NCBI RefSeq assembly: GCF_900103225.1
Contig: NZ_FNJH01000001.1
Location: forward strand, 680,980 to 744,979
Reading direction: 5' to 3'
Source: Pseudomonas congelans
Lineage (GTDB): Bacteria > Pseudomonadota > Gammaproteobacteria > Pseudomonadales > Pseudomonadaceae
Length of the DNA: 64,000 nucleotides
Shown here: positions 45,432 through 54,190 of the stretch, one piece after another
How positions within the stretch are numbered: position 1 is the first letter of the stretch
Layout: every line of letters begins with the position of its first letter
The notes under the pieces: model-generated
What the model saw: only the letters and a program-made list of their open reading frames with translations
Databases searched by the model: none
Told to the model about the DNA's origin: nothing
Program-made: the position numbers and the translations under genes

Positions 45432-46774
45432 GCCGGTTTTTCATCCTTGTCGCGGTTCTTCGCTTCGATCCACTGCGCCATGTATTTGGTGCTCTTGTGG
45501 TGATGATGCCGCAGCATGGCGCCGGTGAAGTTCGCCAGGCGATGCTCCGCCAGTCCATTGCGAAGGGTCTCGATGCGCTCGATCAGGCTCGCACAGTGCT
45601 GGCGATGCTGAAAGCGCGTCTGCAGTAACGCCTGGCCCGCTTGTTGCGCTTCAAGCCAGAGGTTCTGGTCTTGATAAAGCCTGACCGCAGCGTCAGCGAT
45701 GTCGGTGGGGTTATCGGCAATGATGCCGGGCCACGGCAGCCCGCCGCTCATGGCTTCCGCACCCATCGGGGTGGTGACTGACGGCGTTCCGCAGAGCATC
45801 GCGTCCATCAGCTTGCCTTTGATGCCAGCCCCGAAACGCAATGGCGCCAGGCACACCCGTGCATTGGACATGACCTCCAGGGCATCCTCGGCCCAGTGCT
45901 TCACATGAAAACCCTGCGAGGCATTGTGCAGCGCCGCAGCCTTGGGTGGCGTATAGGCGCCGTAGATGTGCAACTGAGCGTCAGGCAGTTGCTGGCGGAT
46001 CAGCGGCCAGATAGCTGTTTTCATCCACAGCACCGCGTCCCAGTTGGGCGCATGGCGAAAGTTGCCGATGCTGAGGAAGTGCGCGCGCTGCGCAAAAGGC
46101 CGGAAGCTGTCGGGAACGCCGTCGATCATCAACGGGCACCAGTGCAGCAGCGCGGCGGGCAGACCGAAAGGGCCGCTCAACAGCGAAATTTCGACATCGG
46201 ATGTCATCAGGCTGAGGTCGCAGCGATACAACGAAGCGATTTCGCGCTGCGCCAGGTCACTGGAGGCGATCTGCCGGAAAAGGTGCGGCGTTGAAACGTC
46301 GCAACTGCCCGCCGCAACCTCGGCGCAATCGCTGTTCAGCGAGTCCTTCAACAACTGATGACGGGCATGGCGCAGGCTCTGGAAATCCGAGGTCTCCAGA
46401 ATCCGCAGCGCGTCAGGGCATTGCTGCTCGACGCGCCAGCCGAACTGTTCCTCGATCATGAACTGATCGAAGAGCACGACGTCGGGCTGCAATTCGCTGA
46501 CGAACGCGTCAAAACTGCTGTCGTTGAGCGCGATGTGCACTTCGCGGATGCCCAGGCTGAGCAGATCGGCGCGGTGTTCGCCTTCGGTGGCAGGGCTGGC
46601 AAACGTGATCTGCCAGTTCTGCTCCAGAAAGCATTGAATCAGTTGCATCATGTGCCCGCTGGCGGCCGAAGAGCGTGGTTCGGGCCACACGTAGCCGATG
46701 ATCAGTAGGCGGGTGCTGAGAGGCTTTTCAGTGCCGTTGAAGGCAGCGTCGATGTCAGTCAAGGCTGTTTCCAA
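45428..46774 (-). CDS. Glycosyltransferase, GT-B fold (GT4-like)
   Basis: This is a glycosyltransferase of up to 448 residues with a GT-B fold. The N-terminal Rossmann part begins near RLLIIGYVWPEPRSSAASG and the donor-binding C-terminus has the pattern APLRFGAGIKGKLMDAMLCGTP. There is no ATG near the N-terminus: the frame opens with TTG at 46774, and TTG at 46762 is the alternative. Its start overlaps the upstream receiver gene, so the two are co-transcribed. Its sugar and acceptor are unknown. Confidence 0.88.
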   Translation of the reverse strand: METALTDIDAAFNGTEKPLSTRLLIIGYVWPEPRSSAASGHMMQLIQCFLEQNWQITFASPATEGEHRADLLSLGIREVHIALNDSSFDAFVSELQPDVVLFDQFMIEEQFGWRVEQQCPDALRILETSDFQSLRHARHQLLKDSLNSDCAEVAAGSCDVSTPHLFRQIASSDLAQREIASLYRCDLSLMTSDVEISLLSGPFGLPAALLHWCPLMIDGVPDSFRPFAQRAHFLSIGNFRHAPNWDAVLWMKTAIWPLIRQQLPDAQLHIYGAYTPPKAAALHNASQGFHVKHWAEDALEVMSNARVCLAPLRFGAGIKGKLMDAMLCGTPSVTTPMGAEAMSGGLPWPGIIADNPTDIADAAVRLYQDQNLWLEAQQAGQALLQTRFQHRQHCASLIERIETLRNGLAEHRLANFTGAMLRHHHHKSTKYMAQWIEAKNRDKDEKPA

Positions 46775-47126
46775 GAATGCTTTTTACCTTGTCACGCAAC
46801 TGGTCGATGGAGAAAGGCTTGCCGATCGAGTGCATGCCTGGCGGCACGTCGATATTTTCGGAATAACCGCTGGCGAACAACACCGGCAATTGCGGGCGAT
46901 ATTCGATGACCTTTTTGGCCAGTGCGGTGCCTTTCATATCAGGCAACCCCTGGTCAGTCATCAACAGGTCGATGTGATTGGAATCGTCTGCAACAAAGGT
47001 CAGTGCCGACGTAGCGTCCTCGGCTTCCAGTACTTTGTATTCCAGCTCTTCGAGCACGTCGACAATCAGCATGCGCACAATGGCGTCGTCTTCGACCACG
47101 AGAATGGTGCGGGCTGTGTCGGGCAT
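46755..47126 (-). CDS. Single-domain response regulator
   Basis: This 123-residue protein is a lone receiver domain without an output domain. The acidic pair is in VVEDD (12-13 region), the phosphoacceptor is in LLMTDQGLP and the lysine is in GKPF. It overlaps the glycosyltransferase start by 20 bp and reads divergently from the hybrid kinase at 47458, so a kinase of the nearby block is its likely partner. It belongs to the family often fused to bacteriophytochrome or HDFNN-type kinases. Confidence 0.9.
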   Translation of the reverse strand: MPDTARTILVVEDDAIVRMLIVDVLEELEYKVLEAEDATSALTFVADDSNHIDLLMTDQGLPDMKGTALAKKVIEYRPQLPVLFASGYSENIDVPPGMHSIGKPFSIDQLRDKVKSILGNSLD

Positions 47127-47457
47127 GGTTGACTCCTTAAACCTGAAAATGGCAATGGCGCAGACAATGTGGAATGTCGAGAATCCTTTCCCTTCAACTC
47201 AGGGTAACCGAGCGAGGGCCTGTCCGCTGTTGATACAGTCCCAGTATCAGTAAATAAAAACCGGGTGGAAGTTCAATCGAGGCACAAATACCGTAAATCG
47301 AGAGGAGGGTTCACGGGTTTGCGTCATTAATGAATACAGGCGTGAGCTTATCGCCCATTTATGTGTGAAATTTCAATCCTCTATGTCGGAAATAAGAGTG
47401 TTTTTCGTAGGTTTGCGGCAAACTCTACGGTTTTGATCCACTCGTCAGGGATATTTC
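47127..47457. other. Divergent promoter region (331 bp), no gene seen
   Basis: No gene or clear repeat was found. It must hold the promoters of the receiver protein to the left and the hybrid kinase operon to the right; no sigma-70 pair was identified with confidence. Confidence 0.5.
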
Positions 47458-50400
47458 ATGAATCGGACGTCTGTTGTCGATGAACAACGCTTTCGAAAAT
47501 TGCTGGGGCGTAACGTTGGCTTGCCATTGGGTGTCGGTGTACTGAGCGCAGTTTTCTTCATTCTGCTGATCAGTTATCTGCTCACTGCAATACAGTGGGT
47601 CGAGCACACTGATCGGGTGATCAATAACACCAACCGCTCAATGAAATTGTCGATAGACATGGAAACCGGCATGCGCGGTTATCTGTTGACGGGTGATCAG
47701 CATTTTCTCGACCCCTATGAGGTCGCCAAGCCGCTCTTGCTTGCCGAGCTGCAGGGCCTGGAGAAGCTGGTAGACGACAATCCCACGCAACTGGACCGGT
47801 TCAGACGTCTGTCCACGCTGCAGCAGGAGTGGAATGCGTTCGCCCAGGAGATGATCACGTTACGGCGCAACAACGGCGATTATCAGACGCCGGTGCTGGC
47901 CGGACGTGGCAAGCGCATCACCGACCAGATCCGCACCGAATATGATCAGGCCGTGGAAATGGAGCAGCAACTGCGCCTGAACCGTAATGCGGAAGTCACC
48001 CGCAGTACCATTCTTTCCGTCACTCTTTATCTGATATTCGTAGTGATCGTCAGCGGAATTCTGGCCTATATCGGCCGCAGGGATCTGCTGTCGCTGTCCA
48101 ATACTTACAGCGAAAACCTCAGGCTCCAGGAAATCAATGCAGAGCGCCTGCAGAAGGTTGCCTGGCTGCGCAATGGCCAGAGCGATCTGGCCGAGCAGGT
48201 TCTGGGGCAACTGACGCTGAACATGCTGGGCCGCAATATCCTCAAGTTTTTGACCCAGTACCTGGGCGCGTCGGTGGCGGCTGTCTACATTCGCCAGGAC
48301 CACGGCGGCCTGACACGGGTCGCCTCGTATGGCTTCTCTCGCGAACAGGAGCAGCAGGATCAGACCATTCACAGTGATGAAGGCATTGTCGGGCAGGCCG
48401 CCCAGCAGGACCGCATCATTACGCTGGATGAACTGCCGGAAAATTACTTCAAGGTTGCTTCCGGCCTTGGCGACGGCTCGCCACGCAGCGTAGTGGTGGT
48501 GCCGACCAGCAATGACGATCAGGTCAATGGCGTGATCGAACTGGGCTTTCTGCGCGCCCTGACCGAGCGGGATACCGAGTTTCTTGAGCTGGTGGCGGAC
48601 AACATCGGCACGTCCATCGAAGCCGCCCGCTATCGCCAGCGTCTACAGGAGGTGCTGGCCGAGACCCAGCAGCTCAATGAAGAGCTGCAGGTGCAGCAGG
48701 AAGAACTGCGCACCGCCAATGAAGAGCTGGAGGAGCAGTCGCGTATCCTCAAGGAATCCCAGGCCCATCTGGAGACCCAGCAGGCGGAGCTGGAACAGAC
48801 CAACGAGCAGTTGGCCGACCAGAGTCAGGCGTTGGCCGATCAGCGCGATGCGCTGGATCGCAACAACGAAGAACTGAATATTGCCCAGGCCGAGTTGCAG
48901 GCGCGGGCAGACGAGCTGCAGCGCGCCAGCAAATACAAGTCCGAGTTCCTCGCCAACATGTCCCATGAGCTGCGCACGCCGCTCAACAGCTCGCTGATCC
49001 TCGCCAAACTGCTGGCCGAGAACCCGGGTGAAAACCTCACTGCCGAACAGGTCAAGTTCGCCGAGTCGATCTATTCGGCGGGTAATGACCTGCTGAATCT
49101 GATCAACGACATTCTGGATATTTCCAAGGTCGAGGCCGGCAAACTGGAAGTGCGCCCGGAAAACAGCAGTGTTCCCCGACTGGTCGAAGGCCTGCGCACG
49201 CTCTTCCAGCCGCTGGCTGCCGAGAAGAAACTCGCGTTTACCGTCGATATCCAGGCCGGTGCACCTACCATGCTGTTCACGGATCGTCAGCGTCTTGAGC
49301 AGATCCTCAAAAACTTGCTGTCCAACGCGATCAAGTTCACAGAGGCCGGCTCGGTAAGCATGGTCGTCTCGCGTCAGCCGGGCGCGGGTATCGCGTTCAT
49401 CGTGCGTGACTCGGGCATCGGTATTGCCGAGGAGCATCAGCAGGGTATTTTCGAAGCGTTCCGTCAGGCAGATGGCACCACCAACCGGCGTTATGGCGGC
49501 ACCGGGCTGGGGCTGTCGATTTCGCGTGATCTGGCGGCATTGCTGGGTGGATCGATCAGCGTGACCAGCGCACCGGGGCAGGGCAGTATTTTCAGCCTGG
49601 TGCTGCCGGAGCATTACGTCGAGCAAGACGGTCGCGAGCCGGGCAGCGATTTGCCGATAGTGTCGGCGCCTGCTGCGCTACAGCCGCCTGTTCCGACGCT
49701 TGCGGTCATGCCGCAGCCGATCCCGGTACCCGCGCCGATGGATACGCCGGTGCCGGTATTTGCCGACGACCGTGACAAGGCGCCTTTCCAGCGGCGCTGC
49801 ATTCTGGTGATCGAAGATGAAGTTCGATTCGCCCAGATTCTCTACGATCTGGCCCACGAACTGGGCTACGACTGTCTGGTAGCGCATGCTGCCGACGATG
49901 GCTTCAATCTGGCGTCGCGCTATACGCCGGATGCGATCCTGCTGGACATGCGCCTGCCGGACCACTCGGGCCTGACCGTGCTGCAGCGTCTCAAGGAGCT
50001 GGCACCCACCCGGCACATTCCCGTGCACGTGATTTCAGTCGAGGATCGCCAGGAAGCCGCCTTGCATATGGGCGCCATTGGCTACGCGGTCAAGCCGACC
50101 ACGCGCGAAGAGCTCAAGGACGTGTTCGCCAAGCTGGAAGCCAAGCTGACGCAGAAGGTCAAACGTATCCTGCTGGTCGAGGACGACGCGCTGCAGCGTG
50201 ACAGCATCGCGCGCCTGATCGGTGACGATGATATTGAAATCACGGCGGTAGGCTTCGCCCAGGAGGCGCTGGACCTGCTGCGCGATCACGTCTACGACTG
50301 CATGATCATCGACCTGAAACTGCCGGACATGCTCGGCAACGAGTTGCTCAAGCGCATGTCGATGGAAGACATTTGTGCCTTCCCGCCAGTGATCGTTTAC

Positions 50401-50976
50401 ACCGGCCGCAACATGACCCGCGATGAAGAAGCCGAGCTGATGAAGTATTCGCGTTCGATCATCATCAAGGGCGCGCGCTCGCCTGAGCGGCTGCTCGATG
50501 AGGTGACGCTGTTCCTGCACAAGGTCGAATCGCAGCTGTCCAACGAGCGGCAGAAGATGCTCAAGACCGCGCGTAGCCGTGACAAGGTCTTCGAGGCGCG
50601 CAAGATCCTCGTGGTCGACGACGATGTGCGTAACATCTTCGCCCTGACCAGCGCCCTCGAACATAAAGGCGCGGTGGTGGAAATCGCCCGCAATGGCCTG
50701 GAGGCGATTGCGAAGCTCAATGAGGTGGAAGACATCGATCTGGTCCTGATGGACGTGATGATGCCTGAAATGGATGGTTTTGAAGCGACCACCGAGATCC
50801 GCAAGGATCCGCGCTGGCGCAAGCTGCCGATCATTGCCGTCACGGCCAAGGCCATGAAGGACGATCAGGAGCGCTGCCTGCAGGCGGGTTCCAACGATTA
50901 CCTGGCCAAACCCATCGATCTGGATCGCCTGTTTTCGCTGATCCGCGTCTGGCTGCCAAAGATGGAGCGTATCTGA
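47458..50976 (+). CDS. CHASE3-GAF hybrid histidine kinase with three receivers
   Basis: This is a 1172-residue membrane sensor kinase. A first span (about 20-42), a CHASE3 periplasmic sensor (about 43-180), a second span (about 182-205), a GAF domain (about 250-395) and a long glutamine/glutamate-rich coiled coil (about 395-500) come first. The kinase core follows with the phosphorylated histidine H503 (HELRTPLN) and an ATPase domain to about 745. Three receivers end the protein, with phosphoacceptors D830, D952 and D1099. This layout fits multistep phosphorelay. It is the first gene of the operon with cheR, cheB and another kinase. Confidence 0.93.
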   Translation: MNRTSVVDEQRFRKLLGRNVGLPLGVGVLSAVFFILLISYLLTAIQWVEHTDRVINNTNRSMKLSIDMETGMRGYLLTGDQHFLDPYEVAKPLLLAELQGLEKLVDDNPTQLDRFRRLSTLQQEWNAFAQEMITLRRNNGDYQTPVLAGRGKRITDQIRTEYDQAVEMEQQLRLNRNAEVTRSTILSVTLYLIFVVIVSGILAYIGRRDLLSLSNTYSENLRLQEINAERLQKVAWLRNGQSDLAEQVLGQLTLNMLGRNILKFLTQYLGASVAAVYIRQDHGGLTRVASYGFSREQEQQDQTIHSDEGIVGQAAQQDRIITLDELPENYFKVASGLGDGSPRSVVVVPTSNDDQVNGVIELGFLRALTERDTEFLELVADNIGTSIEAARYRQRLQEVLAETQQLNEELQVQQEELRTANEELEEQSRILKESQAHLETQQAELEQTNEQLADQSQALADQRDALDRNNEELNIAQAELQARADELQRASKYKSEFLANMSHELRTPLNSSLILAKLLAENPGENLTAEQVKFAESIYSAGNDLLNLINDILDISKVEAGKLEVRPENSSVPRLVEGLRTLFQPLAAEKKLAFTVDIQAGAPTMLFTDRQRLEQILKNLLSNAIKFTEAGSVSMVVSRQPGAGIAFIVRDSGIGIAEEHQQGIFEAFRQADGTTNRRYGGTGLGLSISRDLAALLGGSISVTSAPGQGSIFSLVLPEHYVEQDGREPGSDLPIVSAPAALQPPVPTLAVMPQPIPVPAPMDTPVPVFADDRDKAPFQRRCILVIEDEVRFAQILYDLAHELGYDCLVAHAADDGFNLASRYTPDAILLDMRLPDHSGLTVLQRLKELAPTRHIPVHVISVEDRQEAALHMGAIGYAVKPTTREELKDVFAKLEAKLTQKVKRILLVEDDALQRDSIARLIGDDDIEITAVGFAQEALDLLRDHVYDCMIIDLKLPDMLGNELLKRMSMEDICAFPPVIVYTGRNMTRDEEAELMKYSRSIIIKGARSPERLLDEVTLFLHKVESQLSNERQKMLKTARSRDKVFEARKILVVDDDVRNIFALTSALEHKGAVVEIARNGLEAIAKLNEVEDIDLVLMDVMMPEMDGFEATTEIRKDPRWRKLPIIAVTAKAMKDDQERCLQAGSNDYLAKPIDLDRLFSLIRVWLPKMERI

Positions 50977-51004
50977 ATGAGGCTTCAATGGAGGGGCGTC
51001 TGCA

Positions 51005-51847
51005 ATGGCAAGCCCGGGCGGTACCATGCCCATTGATCGAAGCATGGATATCGAACTGCGGCTGCTGATCGAGGCGATTTACCTTCAGTACAGCTACGAC
51101 TTTCGTGACTACTCCGGTGCGTCGGTCAAGCGGCGCGTGATCCATGCGCTGCGTCAGTTCGATTGTGCGACCATCTCCGCCTTGCAGGAGCGTGTGCTTC
51201 ACGATCCTGCAGCGTTCATGCAACTGCTGCAGATTCTCACGATTCCGGTCAGTGAGATGTTTCGTGATCCCTCGCACTTTCTGGCAATCCGCAACGAAGT
51301 GGTGCCGGTACTGCGCACCTATCCGTCACTCAAGGTATGGATTGCCGGTTGCAGCACGGGCGAAGAGGTCTACTCCACGGCTATTCTGTTGCGCGAGGAG
51401 GGGCTGTTGGAGCGGACCATCATCTATGCGACCGATATCAACCCCAGCTCGCTGGAAAAGGCCAAGCAGGGCATCTTCTCCATGGACAATGTGCGGACCT
51501 ACGCCGAGAACTATCGGAAAGCCGGAGGGCAGCGCGATTTTGCCGAGTACTACACGTCTGCCTATGACTACGCGATCTTCGACAAGACGCTGTGCGAGAA
51601 CGTCACGTTTGCCGATCACAGTCTGGCCACAGATAGTGTATTCTCCGAAACGCAATTTATTTCTTGCCGTAACGTACTGATTTACTTCAACAAAAAGCTT
51701 CAGGATCGAGCGTTCGGGCTGTTCCATGATTCGTTGTGTCATCGTGGCTTTCTGGCGCTGGGCAGCAAGGAAACGCTGGAGTTCTCCGCCTATGGTGGCG
51801 CTTTCGAAGCGCTGGTGAAACCCGAGCGGATTTACCGCAAATCATGA
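51005..51847 (+). CDS. cheR: CheR-type protein-glutamate methyltransferase
   Basis: This is a 280-residue CheR methyltransferase. A helical N-terminal domain precedes the SAM-binding domain, whose GCSTGEEVYS motif lies near 115-124, and SCRNVLIYFN is near 222-231. ATG at 51005 has GGAGG about 10 bp upstream; later ATGs at 51026 and 51044 are possible. It lies 28 bp after the hybrid kinase and overlaps cheB by four bases. No chemoreceptor or CheA is nearby, so its substrate may not be a classical one. Confidence 0.92.
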   Translation: MASPGGTMPIDRSMDIELRLLIEAIYLQYSYDFRDYSGASVKRRVIHALRQFDCATISALQERVLHDPAAFMQLLQILTIPVSEMFRDPSHFLAIRNEVVPVLRTYPSLKVWIAGCSTGEEVYSTAILLREEGLLERTIIYATDINPSSLEKAKQGIFSMDNVRTYAENYRKAGGQRDFAEYYTSAYDYAIFDKTLCENVTFADHSLATDSVFSETQFISCRNVLIYFNKKLQDRAFGLFHDSLCHRGFLALGSKETLEFSAYGGAFEALVKPERIYRKS

Positions 51848-52458
51848 AAACCACGTTTGGCGCTGACGCGCCCAGCCACTCTCTGCCTGTAGTGGATGCC
51901 ATTGTGGTCGGTGCATCGGCGGGCGGCGTGGAAGCCCTGCTGAAAATATTCAGCGGCCTGCGCAAGGGTTTTTCATTGCCTATCCTGATGGTTCTGCATC
52001 TGCCTGATGATCGGCATAGCCAGTTGGCCAATGTGTTTCAGAACCGTCTGGCAATTCCGGTCAAGGAAGCCGACGACAAGGAGAGCATAGTGCCCGGCAC
52101 GTTGTACGTTGCGCCAGCGGGCTATCACGTCTCTGTGGAGTCCGACTTTTCCTTGTCATTAAGTCAGGAGGACAAGGTGTTTTATTCAAGGCCCAGTATC
52201 GACATCCTGTTCGGTTCCGCTGCTGATGCCTATGGGCCGCGACTGGCTGGCGTGCTGTTGACCGGTGCCAATAACGATGGCGCGAACGGGTTGCTGCAGA
52301 TCAAGAAGTACGGTGGTTTCACGGTGATTCAGGACCCCGCGCAGGCCCAGGCTTCGACCATGCCTGAAGCCGGCCTGGCGCTGCACTCGCCCGATTACCT
52401 CCTTTCCCTGAACGATATTGGCCGCTTGCTGGTCGAGCTGGAACGAACCGCATGTTAA
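51844..52458 (+). CDS. cheB: CheB-type methylesterase without receiver domain
   Basis: This 204-residue protein is only the catalytic domain of CheB. The triad is S25 (GASAGG), H52 (HLP) and D145 (GANNDGANGL). The N-terminal receiver of chemotaxis CheB is absent, so it cannot be controlled by CheA phosphorylation directly. It opposes CheR in adding and removing methyl groups. The start overlaps cheR (ATGA), and it overlaps the next kinase by 7 bp. Confidence 0.92.
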   Translation: MKTTFGADAPSHSLPVVDAIVVGASAGGVEALLKIFSGLRKGFSLPILMVLHLPDDRHSQLANVFQNRLAIPVKEADDKESIVPGTLYVAPAGYHVSVESDFSLSLSQEDKVFYSRPSIDILFGSAADAYGPRLAGVLLTGANNDGANGLLQIKKYGGFTVIQDPAQAQASTMPEAGLALHSPDYLLSLNDIGRLLVELERTAC

Positions 52459-53633
52459 GTGAAATTCAGGCAAAACTGCTCATCGTCGATGATTTGCCGG
52501 AAAACCTGCTGGCGCTGGAAGCGCTGATCAAGCGCGGTGATCGGATCGTCTACAAGGCGCTGTCTGCGGACGAGGCGCTGTCACTGCTGCTGCAGCACGA
52601 ATTCGCCATGGCCATCCTCGACGTTCAGATGCCCGGGATGAACGGCTTCGAGCTGGCCGAGATGATGCGCAGCACGGAAAAGACCAAAAGTATTCCCATC
52701 GTCTTCGTCAGTGCTGCCGGGCGCGAGCTGAATTACGCCTTCAAGGGCTATGAAAGCGGCGCCGTGGACTTCCTGCACAAGCCGCTGGATATTCACGCGG
52801 TGAAGAGCAAGGTCAACGTGTTCGTCGATCTCTACCGACAGCGCAAGGCCATGAAAATACAGGTCGAGGAGCTTGAGCGCAGTCGCCAGGAGCAGGAAGC
52901 CTTGCTCCAGCGCCTGCAGTCGACCCAGGGTGAACTGGAACACGCGATTCGCATGCGTGATGACTTCATGTCCATCGTGTCCCACGAGGTACGCACGCCG
53001 CTCAACGGGCTGATTCTGGAAACCCAGCTGCGCAAGCTGCACCTGGCCAAGGACAACGCCGCCGCGTTTACCATGGAGAAGCTGCGCGCGATGGTCGATC
53101 GCGATGAGCGACAGATTCAGAGCCTTATCCGCCTGATCGAAGACATGCTCGACGTATCAAGGATCCGCACCGGCAAGCTGTCGATCAGACCGAGCCCGTT
53201 CGACCTGAGCGAACTGGTCACGCAACTGCTGGAAAGCTTTGCCGCACAGATCGCTGCCGCCGGCTCCAGCATCACCCAGTTTGCCGAACAGCCGGTAATC
53301 GGCGTCTGGGATGAGTTCCGCATTGAGCAGGTGATTGCCAATCTGCTGACCAACGCGCTGCGCTACGGTGCGCGAAAGCCGATTGAAGTGCATGTTTACA
53401 GCAAGGACAGCGAGGCTTTCATCGAAGTCAGGGATCAAGGTATTGGCATTACGGCCGAAAACCAGAAGCGCATCTTTCAGCAGTTCGAGCGGGTGTCGAG
53501 TAATCACGCTGTTGCCGGACTGGGGCTTGGGCTGTTCATTTCCGATCAGATCGTCATGGCTCACGGCGGTCGCATCGAGGTGGAAAGCGAAGAGGGCAAG
53601 GGTTCGGTGTTTCGCATCTGTCTGCCTCTGTAA
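52452..53633 (+). CDS. Receiver-histidine kinase hybrid
   Basis: This 393-residue soluble protein has an N-terminal receiver (about 8-125, phosphoacceptor D57), a coiled linker (about 130-165) and a kinase core with H178 (SHEVRTPLNG) and an ATPase domain to the end. The reversed order (receiver first) suggests that the upstream three-receiver kinase, or another, controls it by phosphotransfer. It overlaps cheB and is separated by 101 bp from the next receiver gene. Confidence 0.93.
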   Translation: MLSEIQAKLLIVDDLPENLLALEALIKRGDRIVYKALSADEALSLLLQHEFAMAILDVQMPGMNGFELAEMMRSTEKTKSIPIVFVSAAGRELNYAFKGYESGAVDFLHKPLDIHAVKSKVNVFVDLYRQRKAMKIQVEELERSRQEQEALLQRLQSTQGELEHAIRMRDDFMSIVSHEVRTPLNGLILETQLRKLHLAKDNAAAFTMEKLRAMVDRDERQIQSLIRLIEDMLDVSRIRTGKLSIRPSPFDLSELVTQLLESFAAQIAAAGSSITQFAEQPVIGVWDEFRIEQVIANLLTNALRYGARKPIEVHVYSKDSEAFIEVRDQGIGITAENQKRIFQQFERVSSNHAVAGLGLGLFISDQIVMAHGGRIEVESEEGKGSVFRICLPL

Positions 53634-53734
53634 GGTCGCCGCCACCGGCAGTCAGGTTTAATCGCAGGCAGGCGCAACCTCCCACGCGTGCCGTGGTCGT
53701 AATGGCAGCTATTTATAAGATCAAAGGCAGTTCA

Positions 53735-54112
53735 ATGAGCGCTGATGCAGAAAACGTCGTACTAATCGTCGAAGACGAGCCCCTGATCCTGATGCTTCTG
53801 GCCGATTATCTGTCGGGTGAGGGTTATCGTGTCCTGAAAGCCGAGAACGGCGAGCAGGCTTTCGAGATTCTGGCGACCAAACCCCATCTCGACCTGATGA
53901 TCACTGATTATCGGCTGCCGGGCGGTGTCTCTGGCGTCCAGATTGCCGAACCTGCGATCATGCTGCGGCCTGAGTTGAAGGTGATTTTCATCAGCGGTTA
54001 CCCGGCGGAGATACTCGATTCGGGCAGCCCCATCGCGCTGAAGGCACCGATTCTCGCCAAGCCCTTTACCATGGACACCTTGCACACCCAGATTCAGAAG
54101 CTGCTGGCCTGA
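53735..54112 (+). CDS. Single-domain response regulator
   Basis: This is a 125-residue lone receiver domain. The acidic pair is at E13-D14, the phosphoacceptor is D58 (MITDYRLPGG) and the lysine is in AKPF. ATG at 53735 has AAAGG 7 bp upstream. It is the last gene of the rightward run, and it converges on the HDFNN-type kinase at 54182 with a hairpin between them. Confidence 0.92.
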   Translation: MSADAENVVLIVEDEPLILMLLADYLSGEGYRVLKAENGEQAFEILATKPHLDLMITDYRLPGGVSGVQIAEPAIMLRPELKVIFISGYPAEILDSGSPIALKAPILAKPFTMDTLHTQIQKLLA

Positions 54113-54165
54113 GCCGCCGGCCCCTCTGACCCGAGAGCGGTCGATTGGATGAAACTGCGCTGCCT

Positions 54166-54190
54166 GAAGCCTGAGCATTGCTCAGGCTTC
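54166..54190. terminator. Bidirectional stem-loop between the convergent receiver and kinase genes
   Basis: GAAGCCTGAGC pairs perfectly with GCTCAGGCTTC around ATT. It overlaps the last codons of the kinase gene on the minus strand. The T-runs are short. Confidence 0.6.

Noticed and set aside
47127..47457. ECF-type or sigma-54 promoter in the divergent region
   Set aside because: Partial matches only (for example GGAAGTT), without a convincing partner element.
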